Assembly (NCBI RefSeq): GCF_000376385.1
Contig: NZ_AQWN01000007.1
Location: 62,001 to 126,000 of the forward strand
DNA from: Desulfurispora thermophila DSM 16022
GTDB lineage: Bacteria > Bacillota > Desulfotomaculia > Desulfotomaculales > Desulfurisporaceae
DNA length: 64,000 bases
Direction of reading: 5' to 3'
This document shows, in pieces, positions 17,047 through 24,054 of the stretch. Within the stretch, counting starts at the first letter, position 1; each line of letters opens with the position of its first letter. The position numbers and the translations under genes were made by a program. The notes beneath the pieces were generated by a model, which saw nothing but the letters and a program-made list of their open reading frames with translations, had not been told where the DNA came from and searched no databases.

Positions 17047-17613
17047 ATGGGTAAAGCGGTAAAGATCATCCTGGCCGGGGAAGGCGGCCAGGGCGTGCAG
17101 TCGGTGGCCGAGATCATCGCCGAGGCGGCCAATGAGCAGGGCCGGGAAGCGCTGTACATCCCCAACTTCGGCGTGGAGCAGCGCGGCGGTGTATCCATAG
17201 CTTTTTTGCAAATTGGCGATGAGAAAATTGGTGCGCCCAAGTTCCAAACCGCCGATATCGTGGTGGCCCTGTCCGACCGGGCGGTGCGCCGCACGGCCCA
17301 GTACGCCGGCCCCCAGACCGTGTTTGTCTACGACGCCGGTATTGCCGGTGTGGAAAATGACATTCCCCGGAATGTGAAGAAAGTGCTGCCCATTCCGGCT
17401 CTGCAGGTGGCCAAGGAAGAGCTGAGCCCCCGCGTTTTCAACGTGATCATCATGGGCGCCGTGGTCAAGGCCACCAATGTGGTGCCCATGGAAGGGGCCA
17501 AGGACGCCATTGAGAAAAAACTGGGCTACAAGTTTGAAAAGGCGCCCCAGCTGCGCGAGCTGAACTTCAAAGCCATTGAGCGCGGCGCCGAGCTGGTGGC
17601 CGATCTGCTCTAA
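17047..17613 (+). CDS. korC: 2-oxoacid:ferredoxin oxidoreductase, gamma subunit
   Basis: A 188-residue gamma subunit with the glycine-rich ILAGEGGQGVQSVAEIIAEAA start and PNFGVEQRGGVSIAFLQI, both family hallmarks. It forms the CoA-side part of the complex. The ATG lies 3 bases after the beta stop, so the genes are co-translated, and GGAGG inside the end of beta acts as the ribosome site. It is the third gene of the alpha-beta-gamma-delta operon. Confidence 0.9.
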   Translation: MGKAVKIILAGEGGQGVQSVAEIIAEAANEQGREALYIPNFGVEQRGGVSIAFLQIGDEKIGAPKFQTADIVVALSDRAVRRTAQYAGPQTVFVYDAGIAGVENDIPRNVKKVLPIPALQVAKEELSPRVFNVIIMGAVVKATNVVPMEGAKDAIEKKLGYKFEKAPQLRELNFKAIERGAELVADLL

Positions 17614-17625
17614 GGAGGGGTAAAA

Positions 17626-17883
17626 GTGGCCGAAGAAATGAAATACGTGCAGCGGGAAAACGACAAGGGCTTCTGGACCGTGTTCCCCGGTCTGTGCAAG
17701 GGCTGCGGCCTGTGCATCCAGAAGTGCCCCAAAAAGTGCATCTCCTGGTCCGACTTTTTAGGCGTGTACGGCACCCCTTCGGTGCAAAATAACGAGACCT
17801 GTATCGCCTGCGGCATCTGCCAGATGGTCTGCCCGGACTGCGCCATTGTAGTGGAGAAGAAGAAAAAAGCGGCCGGAGCGTAA
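17626..17883 (+). CDS. korD: 2-oxoacid:ferredoxin oxidoreductase, delta (ferredoxin) subunit
   Basis: An 85-residue ferredoxin-like subunit with two 4Fe-4S motifs, CKGCGLCIQKCP and CIACGICQMVCP, which pass electrons from the TPP site to free ferredoxin. It starts at GTG 17626 behind AAGGAGGGG, 12 bases after the gamma stop, and ends the operon; a terminator follows at 18002. Confidence 0.92.
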   Translation: MAEEMKYVQRENDKGFWTVFPGLCKGCGLCIQKCPKKCISWSDFLGVYGTPSVQNNETCIACGICQMVCPDCAIVVEKKKKAAGA

Positions 17884-18001
17884 GCACTCCGCCAGTTCGA
17901 CGTCAGCCGGATGGTTTGGCTATGCTTTAATCGATGGTGAACACTTTACGTTTGTTCGCCATGGATTGCAGATAGTATTCACATAAATACAGACGTTATC
18001 G

Positions 18002-18036
18002 ACCCGTTCGGAAAGCATTTTGCCGAACGGGTTTGC
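18002..18036 (+). terminator. terminator of the oxidoreductase operon
   Basis: ACCCGTTCGG, loop AAAGCATTTTG, CCGAACGGGT, then TTGCTTATTTT: a strong stem and T-rich tail 120 bases after korD. Confidence 0.8.
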
Positions 18037-18089
18037 TTATTTTCTGGTCCTCTGGCAGCAGGATTTGTCGAAAGTCTGGCGAAGTAACT

Positions 18090-18205
18090 TCACATGCGGT
18101 TTCTCCGAGCCAGTGAACCTGTAGCAGCAAAGGCCATGGTTGCTGGCCGACAGGGTGCATCTGGAAACGGGTGTGCCTCCCATTGCGGAAAGGAGACAAC
18201 TGGGC
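18090..18205 (+). ncRNA. Moco/Tuco RNA motif riboswitch (molybdenum or tungsten cofactor)
   Basis: The outer stem pairs TTTCTCC (18100-18106) with GGAGAC (18192-18197). Inside are CGAGCCAG, the stem GGTGCA (in CAGGGTGCA) with TGTGCC, then CTCCCATTGCGGAAAGGAG. This order is what I remember of the E. coli moaA leader, which has GGGCGAAG...CTTCGCCTCCC...GGAAAGG. The downstream genes end with a tungstate-binding protein, which is consistent with cofactor sensing. Moco and Tuco variants differ in one stem, and I cannot decide between them reliably. A terminator lies downstream at 18344. Confidence 0.72.
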
Positions 18206-18249
18206 AGGTTTAATAACTAGCCAGCGCGTAGGGTTTTTTCCGGGTTTTC

Positions 18250-18318
18250 CGGTTAAGGCTGTTTCTCTCCAGTGCGGCGGTATGTCCCGGTAAAATGGCT
18301 TTCGCCGGCAGCCTTAAG
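18250..18318 (+). other. long hairpin between riboswitch and terminator
   Basis: TTAAGGCTG pairs with CAGCCTTAA, and inside it TGCGGCG pairs with CGCCGGCA with one bulge. No T run follows directly, so it is not an ordinary terminator. It may be part of the riboswitch expression platform or a separate RNA element. Confidence 0.55.
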
Positions 18319-18343
18319 TGTGTGTTCTTTCTGGCTAATCTCT

Positions 18344-18385
18344 GCCCGGCACTGTCGCTTTTACTGCGATGGGCCGGGCTTTTGT
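18344..18385 (+). terminator. leader terminator upstream of the tupA operon
   Basis: GCCCGGC (18344-18350) and GCCGGGC (18373-18379) form a stem followed by TTTTG. Its place between the riboswitch and the first gene suggests conditional termination. Confidence 0.65.
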
Positions 18386-18406
18386 CGTGTCTGCGTTATG
18401 CTTAAA

Positions 18407-18426
18407 TATATATAACGTATAGCGAT
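18407..18426 (+). promoter_or_regulatory. ModE-like half-sites
   Basis: TATATAACG (18409-18417) is followed directly by TATAGCGAT (18418-18426). Both resemble halves of the ModE operator (ATCGCTATAT and TATATAACGAT), here as adjacent direct repeats and not as a spaced palindrome. It lies 66 bases before a gene pair that ends with tupA. Suggestive only. Confidence 0.35.
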
Positions 18427-18491
18427 TGTGTAAAGGGGGGAGTATTTACTACGCTTATTGGTTATGCCAGCAAGAGAGGAGGTAAAAGAAA

Positions 18492-18917
18492 ATGCTGCCG
18501 GGGCGCTTTCTGGTGGCCTTCTGGCCCGGTGTGATTACGGGTTTGCATGACCGGAGCGAGGTGGTGTTGGACGACCTGTGCCGGCAACTGGGTGGTTTTG
18601 ATTGCCGCATTTTTGACCCGTACTTCTTTTATTCCGAATGTGCCGACCGGGGCTGGCTCAGGCGGGTGGAGTACATCGACCAGCGCGGTCAGGTGGGAGT
18701 GCATTTTTACTACCCGGAGGGGGGTGATATTGAGGAAATAAGGCAGCGTTTAATCAAGAGCATTTTGCAGATGGCGGCGCAGGAGCCCAAGCTCTGGCGA
18801 CATGGCCGGGCGGTGATCTGGGAAGACGACCGGCCGCGTCTGGTAGTGAGAAACCCTGAGTATGTAAAAAAAGGAGAAAAAAATCTGCTAACAAACAAAG
18901 GAGTGGATCGGTTTTGA
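18492..18917 (+). CDS. hypothetical protein coupled to tupA
   Basis: A 141-residue soluble protein that I do not recognise. GAGGAGGTAAAAG precedes ATG 18492. Visible features are a hydrophobic start (GRFLVAFWPGVITGL), aromatic-rich centre (DPYFFYSECADRGWLRRVEYID) and a charged C-terminus. Its stop overlaps the TTG start of tupA by four bases, so the two proteins are translationally coupled. With the Moco/Tuco-type riboswitch upstream, it belongs to molybdenum or tungsten metabolism by context, for example as a cofactor or oxyanion-handling protein. That is inference from position. Confidence 0.75.
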   Translation: MLPGRFLVAFWPGVITGLHDRSEVVLDDLCRQLGGFDCRIFDPYFFYSECADRGWLRRVEYIDQRGQVGVHFYYPEGGDIEEIRQRLIKSILQMAAQEPKLWRHGRAVIWEDDRPRLVVRNPEYVKKGEKNLLTNKGVDRF

Positions 18918-19810
18918 AAAAGCAGGCCTTTAGAAAATGGGTTCTCTGGTTGGCGGCGGTAATGCTTGTGCTGGCGGTGGCCGGCTGTGGTGCCCGGCAG
19001 AGCGGGTCCGGGCCTGCGCCGGAGCAAAATGCCGGTAGCGATCAGTCGCAGGTGAAAGATGTAATACTGGCCACCACTACCAGCACCCAGGACAGTGGCC
19101 TTTTGGATGTGCTGGTGCCCGATTTTGAAAAGAAAACCGGTTACCGCGTCAAGACTATTGCTGTGGGGACCGGGCAGGCACTGAAGATGGGGGAAAAGGG
19201 CGAGGCCGATGTGCTGCTCACCCACGCGCCCAAATCGGAAAAGCCGCTGGTGGACAGCGGTGTGGTGGTAAACTACCGGCTGGTGATGCACAATGACTTT
19301 GTGCTGGCCGGCCCGGCGGCCGACCCGGCTGGCATAAAACAGGCGGCCAACACTGCCGACGCTTTTAAGCGCATAGCCCAAAAGGGCGCCATCTTTGTTT
19401 CCCGCGGTGATGATTCGGGCACACACAAGAAGGAACTTTCCCTGTGGGAAGCGGCCGGCATAAAGCCGCAGGGGCAGAAGTGGTACCAGGAGACGGGCAG
19501 CGGCATGGGGCAGACTTTGAATGTGGCCAGTGAAAAGCAGGGCTATGTGCTCACCGACCGGGCCACCTTCCTGGCCCAGCGGCAAAACCTCAAGCTGGAA
19601 ATTCTTTACCAGGGCGACAAGGGCCTTTTGAACATTTACCACGTCATGCAGGTCAACCCGGAAAAGTTCAGCAAAGTGAACGCGGCCGGGGCCAAAGCCT
19701 TTGTGGATTACCTGGTCAGCCCCGAGACGCAGAAAATAATTGCGGAATTTGGCCGGGATAAATACGGGGAGCCGCTCTTCTTTGCCGACGCGGGCAAGGA
19801 GGATAAATAG
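18914..19810 (+). CDS. tupA: tungstate-binding lipoprotein TupA-like
   Basis: Substrate-binding protein of an ABC importer for tungstate, exported and lipid-anchored. The 298-residue precursor has a lipobox (VAGC, Cys 25). The TTTSTQDSGLLDVLVP block near residue 54 is diagnostic of TupA, and SRGDDSGTHKKELSLWE is the second oxyanion-binding segment. Start TTG 18914 uses AAAGGAG. No permease (tupB) or ATPase (tupC) gene follows: the next genes are a toxin-antitoxin pair on the other strand. The protein may work with a transporter encoded elsewhere. Tungstate over molybdate is inferred from the TupA-type motif. Confidence 0.88.
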   Translation: MKKQAFRKWVLWLAAVMLVLAVAGCGARQSGSGPAPEQNAGSDQSQVKDVILATTTSTQDSGLLDVLVPDFEKKTGYRVKTIAVGTGQALKMGEKGEADVLLTHAPKSEKPLVDSGVVVNYRLVMHNDFVLAGPAADPAGIKQAANTADAFKRIAQKGAIFVSRGDDSGTHKKELSLWEAAGIKPQGQKWYQETGSGMGQTLNVASEKQGYVLTDRATFLAQRQNLKLEILYQGDKGLLNIYHVMQVNPEKFSKVNAAGAKAFVDYLVSPETQKIIAEFGRDKYGEPLFFADAGKEDK

Positions 19811-19837
19811 TGCTGCCGCCCGGGCGGGGCCTGTTTA

Positions 19838-20224
19838 TTACCAGGCGATTTCCACCTCATAGCGGGCTATGAGCGGGTCGGCAGTTATGATGGGCATGTT
19901 TTCCATCCGGGCCTGGGTCACCAGCAGGCGGTCAAAAGGGTCACGGTGATGGTCGGGCAGGGCATACACGCCCAGGGCGTGGCTGATAGTGACCGGTAGT
20001 GGGTCAAAATGGTTGAGAGCCATCTGCTCGGAGATAAAAACTGTGGGGCTGGCCGGCAGGATCAGCTTTCCCAGGCCGCTCTTGATGGCTATTTCCCAGG
20101 CGCTGGCAGCACTAAAGAAAATTTGATTTTCCCCCTGGCCGATAATCTCTCTGGCCCGGGAGGACAACTGGGGGTCATCGGTAATCCACCAGAGGAAAAC
20201 ATGGGTGTCCAGCAGGAATCTCAT
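19838..20224 (-). CDS. PIN-domain toxin (VapC-like ribonuclease)
   Basis: A 128-residue PIN domain with the four acidic positions of an active nuclease: LLDTHVFLWW, SAWEIAIK, DPFDRLLVTQA and ITADPLI. This COG3744 type is paired with Phd/YefM antitoxins, not VapB. Its ATG overlaps the antitoxin stop by four bases, so it is made second in the operon. The likely target is an RNA, such as tRNA; no specific target can be named. Confidence 0.9.
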   Translation of the reverse strand: MRFLLDTHVFLWWITDDPQLSSRAREIIGQGENQIFFSAASAWEIAIKSGLGKLILPASPTVFISEQMALNHFDPLPVTISHALGVYALPDHHRDPFDRLLVTQARMENMPIITADPLIARYEVEIAW

Positions 20225-20454
20225 TTTTCAAATTCCTCCCGGAGGTGATCCGGCAGGGGATGGTGGAAGTCGGCGGCCATCTTGATTTGCCCGCGAGCGC
20301 TGCCCGGAGTGCGCTGTCGGGTGCTGCCGGTTACGGGCAGCAGGCGGGCCACCGGCTGGCCGGCCCGGGCGATGATGATTTCTTCCCCGGCCAGCACCCG
20401 GGCGATCAGACGGGAAAAATGGGTTTTGGCTTCATGAATATTAACCTGTTGCAT
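20221..20454 (-). CDS. Phd/YefM-type antitoxin
   Basis: A 77-residue antitoxin starting at MQQVNIHEAKTHFSRLI with GEEIIIARAGQPVARL, the classic Phd/YefM DNA-binding fold, and a C-terminal tail that would wrap the PIN toxin. The ribosome site CCGGAGGG lies just upstream on the minus strand. A longer frame reaches 20592 but runs through a terminator and promoter and is not coding. Such antitoxins repress their own promoter; a palindrome at 20517-20533 is the likely operator. Confidence 0.9.
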   Translation of the reverse strand: MQQVNIHEAKTHFSRLIARVLAGEEIIIARAGQPVARLLPVTGSTRQRTPGSARGQIKMAADFHHPLPDHLREEFEK

Positions 20455-20508
20455 GGTTTTCCCTCCGGACAGGCTCTCTCTCCAGTGCATGAGGCCGGAT
20501 ATGTCATC

Positions 20509-20537
20509 ATAATAAACTAAGTCCTGGACTAAGTCAA
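20509..20537 (-). promoter_or_regulatory. toxin-antitoxin promoter with operator in the spacer
   Basis: On the minus strand TTGACT (complement of 20532-20537) and TATTAT (complement of 20509-20514) are 17 bases apart. The spacer holds a near-perfect inverted repeat, CTTAGTCC-A-GGACTTAG, at 20517-20533, as expected for autoregulation by the antitoxin complex. Confidence 0.7.
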
Positions 20538-20539
20538 TA

Positions 20540-20567
20540 AAAAGCCGGGCACCAAAAGGTGCCCGGC
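20540..20567 (-). terminator. terminator on the minus strand
   Basis: GCCGGGCACC-TTTT-GGTGCCCGGC followed by TTTTTATT on the minus strand. It would stop transcription from the small HTH gene at 20878-21135 before the toxin-antitoxin promoter. Confidence 0.8.
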
Positions 20568-20737
20568 AGCATATCTTATGGCAGAGTGGCAATAATGTTA
20601 ATGTGCTACATCATCGTCATTAAGAAAAATACAAATGAGCGTTTTTATCAACCCCAAAGCGGCTTAAGAGCGTAATCTGCACACTTTGCCCGGGAAGGAT
20701 GCCCGTGATGAGGAGCGAGGAAGGAAGGGGAAGCGGT

Positions 20738-20923
20738 TTGACCGGTCGGGACAGCTGCTGTTTTTGCGGTGCGGCGGTAAAAAAGGGACGGGACGTGCAT
20801 TTTGCCGGTTGCTGGCTGTGCCGGAACTGCGAGGGCGGGCTTTTAAAGGCCAGTGCCGGGGATGAGCGTTACCAGCACTATATAAACGGGCTCAAGATAA
20901 TCTGGCGCTGCCTGCTGGCCTGA
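20738..20923 (+). CDS. csfB: anti-sigma-G factor Gin (CsfB)-like zinc protein
   Basis: A roughly 61-residue protein with the Gin pattern: CCFCGAAVKKGRDVHFAG, then CWLCRNCEGGLL and DERYQHYINGLKIIW. The two Cys pairs bind zinc. In B. subtilis, Gin inhibits sigma-G before engulfment is complete, and its gene follows bofA, as it does here in order. TTG 20738 has a suitable GGAAGGGG ribosome site; ATG 20699 is an in-frame alternative adding 13 residues. Its 3' end overlaps a convergent HTH gene by 46 bases. Confidence 0.72.
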   Translation: MTGRDSCCFCGAAVKKGRDVHFAGCWLCRNCEGGLLKASAGDERYQHYINGLKIIWRCLLA

Positions 20924-21135
20924 GGCGAGGCGGCGCCGTTTTTTGCTTTCAGGCGGGCCTGCCGGTGTAGTAGCGCGATCTCCTGGCGCAGGTTGTGTAA
21001 AATATAGATGTGAATGCCCGTGCGCAGGCAGATCTCCTGGTCGGACAGGCCCATTTTCCAGGCCCTGATCACCGTGGGCACCGCCACGCGGTACTTTTTG
21101 CTCAATTTTTTGGTATCAATGGCGGCCGGCAGCAA
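20878..21135 (-). CDS. small helix-turn-helix hypothetical protein
   Basis: An 85-residue basic protein starting at TTG 21135 behind a strong AGGAGGTGAT on the minus strand. LSKKYRVAVPTVIRAWKMGLSDQEICLRTGI looks like a helix-turn-helix, followed by a second helical segment with many Arg, Gln and Leu. I recognise no named family. It probably binds DNA. The C-terminal 15 residues are encoded opposite the end of gin, so one of the two stops could differ in practice, but both frames look real. Confidence 0.6.
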   Translation of the reverse strand: MLPAAIDTKKLSKKYRVAVPTVIRAWKMGLSDQEICLRTGIHIYILHNLRQEIALLHRQARLKAKNGAASPQASRQRQIILSPFI

Positions 21136-21332
21136 AACAAATCACCTCCTTTTTTTTAATTTATATTGTGCGGCGGCAGGAGATACACTATGAGGACTGG
21201 TTTCGTGTTAAAATAATGGCTGGGAGTTAAAATCAGGGCAGCTTTGCGTGAGGAAAAATTTCATCCAGCGGCAATGCTGGATCAAGACCTGCGCCGGCAG
21301 GTGTTGATTTTTAGTGTAGATAATGGTAAATA

Positions 21333-22970
21333 ATGACCATGCATAATAAAACAGGAAAAAATCAGGCTGGCCTGCTGGCCGCCCTGCAGCAGGTGGCCGG
21401 GCGCGACCGGGTGCGCCTGCATGTGCCCGGGCACGGCGGGGTGGCACCGGGGGCGCTGGCTCAAAAGCCGGGCTGGCGGGAAATTTTCGCCCTGGATATG
21501 ACTGAACTGCCCGGACTGGATGACCTGCACAACCCCCGGGGGGTGCTGGCCCGGGCGCAGCGCCGGGCGGCCCGGGCCTTTGGCCTGGCGGAAAAATGCG
21601 AAACCTTTTACCTGATCAACGGGGCCAGTGCCGGCATCGCCGCGCTGCTGGGCGGCCTTGCGGGGGAAGGGGACAGCGTGCTTTTGCCGCGCAACATCCA
21701 TGCCTCGGTGCTGGCCGGTTTGATTTTCAGCGGAGCGAGGCCGGTTTTTTTGCGGCCGGGCCTGGTGCCGGGCTTTGGCTTTGCCGCCGGGGTGCCGCGG
21801 CGGGAGCTGGAGCGGGTGCTGGGCGATATGGCCGGCGCTGCTGCCGGACAGGCGGCCATACCGGCTTGCCCACCGCCTGTCAGCCGGCATCCCCGGGGGG
21901 AGGAGCTCCGCCGGGCCGGTATGCCCGCCGCCCTGCTGCTGGTCAGCCCCACCTATTACGGCGTCTGCGGCGACCTGGCCGCTTTAAGCCGGCTGGCGGC
22001 GCAGGCTGGTATGCATCTTTTAGTGGATGAAGCCCACGGTGCCCACTTTTATTTCGCACCCGGCATGCCGGCCGGCGCTTTGCGCTGCGGTGCGGCCGGT
22101 GTGGTGCACGGTTTGCACAAAACCGGTGGCTCGCTCACCCAGACCGGCCTTTTGCATCTGACCGGGCCGCTTATGGGCCATGCCGGCGTGCGCCGGGCTT
22201 TGAGCCTTTTCCAGAGCACCAGCCCTTCATACATTTTAATGGCCTCGCTGGAAGCGGCTGTGGACTGGCTGGCGCGAGAAAGCGGGCCTTTATGGCAGCG
22301 CCAGTTGGAGCGGGTGGAAAAGCTGCGCCGGCAGCTGGCAGAAATAGAGGGCATAGAGCTTTTCGGTGCACAACACCTGGACGGCGACGCCGCCCACTCT
22401 TTCGATCCCCTGCGCCTGGTGCTGCGGGTGGACGGGCTGGGGTTGTCCGGGTACCAGTTCTATCAGTTGCTGGCCGAAAAGGGCATCTGCGGCGAACTGG
22501 CCGACAGCCGGTGTGTGCTGCTGGTGGTGGGCCCCTTTGTGTCGCCGGAAGGGTTGGAGCAATTGCTGGCGGCGGTGCGGGAAATCGCCGCCCGCTACCG
22601 GGACGCCCGCCCACTTGCCCTCTCTGGAGCGGGGCCGGGTGCACCGGGGCAAAACCTGGCTACTGCCCCGGCGGTTGCCCTGCCGGAAGAACTCATCCGG
22701 GCGGTGGCCCACCACCTGCCCCGCCCGGTGCTCACACCGCGCCGGGCCTGGCAGGCGGCTTCCAAAAGTGTGCCCTGGGCCGAAGCGGTGGGCGAAATTT
22801 GCACCGAGTACGCCGCCCTGTACCCGCCCGGCATTCCCCTCATTATACCGGGGGAGGAAATCACCCCGGAAGTGGTGGAAACCATGCTTTGGGCGCAGTG
22901 CTGCGGCATAAACGTACACGGCCTCTCCGACCCCACCGGCCGTACCGTGCGGGTGATCAGTGAAAGATAA
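21333..22970 (+). CDS. Orn/Lys/Arg decarboxylase family PLP enzyme
   Basis: A 545-residue PLP-dependent decarboxylase of the SpeA/YaaO type, cytoplasmic, probably making a polyamine precursor from arginine, lysine or ornithine. RVRLHVPGHGG at the start, LINGASAGIAALL (cofactor phosphate), LVDEAHGAHFYF (Asp to the PLP ring) and GLHKTGGSLTQTG (Schiff-base Lys in the HK pair) are all present, then the C-terminal domain with IPLIIPGEEI. The substrate is not evident. It stands between gin and tmk exactly like yaaO in B. subtilis. The ribosome site at ATG 21333 is weak. Confidence 0.88.
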   Translation: MTMHNKTGKNQAGLLAALQQVAGRDRVRLHVPGHGGVAPGALAQKPGWREIFALDMTELPGLDDLHNPRGVLARAQRRAARAFGLAEKCETFYLINGASAGIAALLGGLAGEGDSVLLPRNIHASVLAGLIFSGARPVFLRPGLVPGFGFAAGVPRRELERVLGDMAGAAAGQAAIPACPPPVSRHPRGEELRRAGMPAALLLVSPTYYGVCGDLAALSRLAAQAGMHLLVDEAHGAHFYFAPGMPAGALRCGAAGVVHGLHKTGGSLTQTGLLHLTGPLMGHAGVRRALSLFQSTSPSYILMASLEAAVDWLARESGPLWQRQLERVEKLRRQLAEIEGIELFGAQHLDGDAAHSFDPLRLVLRVDGLGLSGYQFYQLLAEKGICGELADSRCVLLVVGPFVSPEGLEQLLAAVREIAARYRDARPLALSGAGPGAPGQNLATAPAVALPEELIRAVAHHLPRPVLTPRRAWQAASKSVPWAEAVGEICTEYAALYPPGIPLIIPGEEITPEVVETMLWAQCCGINVHGLSDPTGRTVRVISER

Positions 22971-22997
22971 CCGTCGACAGGCCGGGGCGTGCAATGT

Positions 22998-23086
22998 GCA
23001 AAAGCGAGCCCTGTGCGGAGCACCGGGTAACGGTACCTGGCGCAGCGTTGCGCTGTACCGGCGCTCCGCAAGTCGCTCGCTTTGGA
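22998..23086. repeat. long imperfect inverted repeat
   Basis: AAAGCGAGC...GCGGAGCACCGGG on the left pairs with TACCGGCGCTCCGC...GCTCGCTTT on the right, giving a near 90-base hairpin between the decarboxylase gene and tmk. There is no T run. It resembles the ends of the dispersed repeat family next to it. Confidence 0.65.
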
Positions 23087-23131
23087 TAATTGCCATGCTA
23101 AAAAGATAGTGCTCGCAGTGGACGAGCGGGT

Positions 23132-23336
23132 GCGCCAATCCCGGGCGAGCCCGTCCGGAGCACCGGCTGCAGCACCCGGCAAGGTTGCGGCAGCGGGCCG
23201 GGAGGCGCGGACAGGACGTCCGCGCCAGCCCCGGTTGAGACAGGACGTCGAATCCGGGGCGGCCCGGCCCGCCCGCAACCGAGCCGCCGGTGCTGCCCGG
23301 TGCGCAGTTCGGGCGAGACCGGGATGCGCACCCGCC
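23132..23336 (+). repeat. dispersed GC-rich repeat, complete copy 1
   Basis: About 205 bases, from GCGCCAATCCCGGG to GGGATGCGCACCCGCC, repeated in inverse orientation at 43306-43511 at roughly 90 percent identity by eye. It contains several internal palindromes such as GGACAGGACGTCC. No coding frame in it is credible. End fragments occur at 11954, 33487 and 61901. Confidence 0.85.
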
Positions 23337-23410
23337 GGCATTCGGCCTAAAAGGCGAGCCCGGGATGCGTACCCGCAATAGACAAGTTTGCAATAGCGCG
23401 AGGGAACAAA

Positions 23411-24034
23411 ATGAGCTTCTTCGTCTTCGAAGGCATAGACGGCGCGGGCAAGACCACCCAGTGCCGCCTGCTGGCCGAAGCACTGCAAAAAGATGGCCAC
23501 CGGGTGGTCGCCGTGCGCGAACCGGGCGGCACCGCCCTGGGCGAGCAACTGCGCCAGATCCTGCTGGCCGGCGAAGGCCTGAAAATTGCCCCCACCGCCG
23601 AACTCTTCCTTTTTCTGGCCGCCCGGGCCCAGCTGCTCACCGAACGGATCCTCCCGGCCCTGTCCGGGCGGCAGGTGGTGCTGGCCGATCGCTTCACCAC
23701 CTCCACCCTGGCCTACCAGGGCTACGGGCGGGGCATACCCCTAAAAGCGCTGGAAGATGCCATGTACCTGGCCGGCGGTCCCCTCACCCCCCGCCGCCAG
23801 TTTTTGTTGGACATCGCGCCGCAAAAGGCGCTGGAGCGCCTGGGGCCGGAGCGGGACCGGCTGGAGAGGCTGGGGGAAAGTTTTCTGGCCGCGGTGCGCC
23901 AGGGCTATCTGGAACTGGCCGCCCGCTGGCCCAAACAATTCGTGGTGCTGGATGCTACGCTGCCGCCTGCGGAGCTGCACCGGCGCATTTATGCAGAAGT
24001 GGGCAGAGTGCTGCGGGGGGAAGATTGGAATTAA
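23411..24034 (+). CDS. tmk: thymidylate kinase
   Basis: Phosphorylates dTMP to dTDP for DNA synthesis, 207 residues, cytoplasmic. FVFEGIDGAGKTTQ is the P-loop, VREPGGTALGEQLR the dTMP-binding motif, and LADRFTTSTLAYQGYGRG the DR(Y/F) motif. The start at ATG 23411 gives the usual short N-terminus. It precedes holB as in many Firmicutes. The region immediately upstream is the dispersed repeat, so a promoter must lie close to the gene or inside the repeat. Confidence 0.95.
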   Translation: MSFFVFEGIDGAGKTTQCRLLAEALQKDGHRVVAVREPGGTALGEQLRQILLAGEGLKIAPTAELFLFLAARAQLLTERILPALSGRQVVLADRFTTSTLAYQGYGRGIPLKALEDAMYLAGGPLTPRRQFLLDIAPQKALERLGPERDRLERLGESFLAAVRQGYLELAARWPKQFVVLDATLPPAELHRRIYAEVGRVLRGEDWN

Positions 24035-24054
24035 CTGGAAAAGATGGTGTGGGG

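Noticed and set aside
23082-23381. Open frames within the GC-rich repeats (also at 43237-43575)
   Set aside because: They are Arg/Pro/Ala-rich, lack ribosome sites, and differ between copies in ways not typical of coding sequence.
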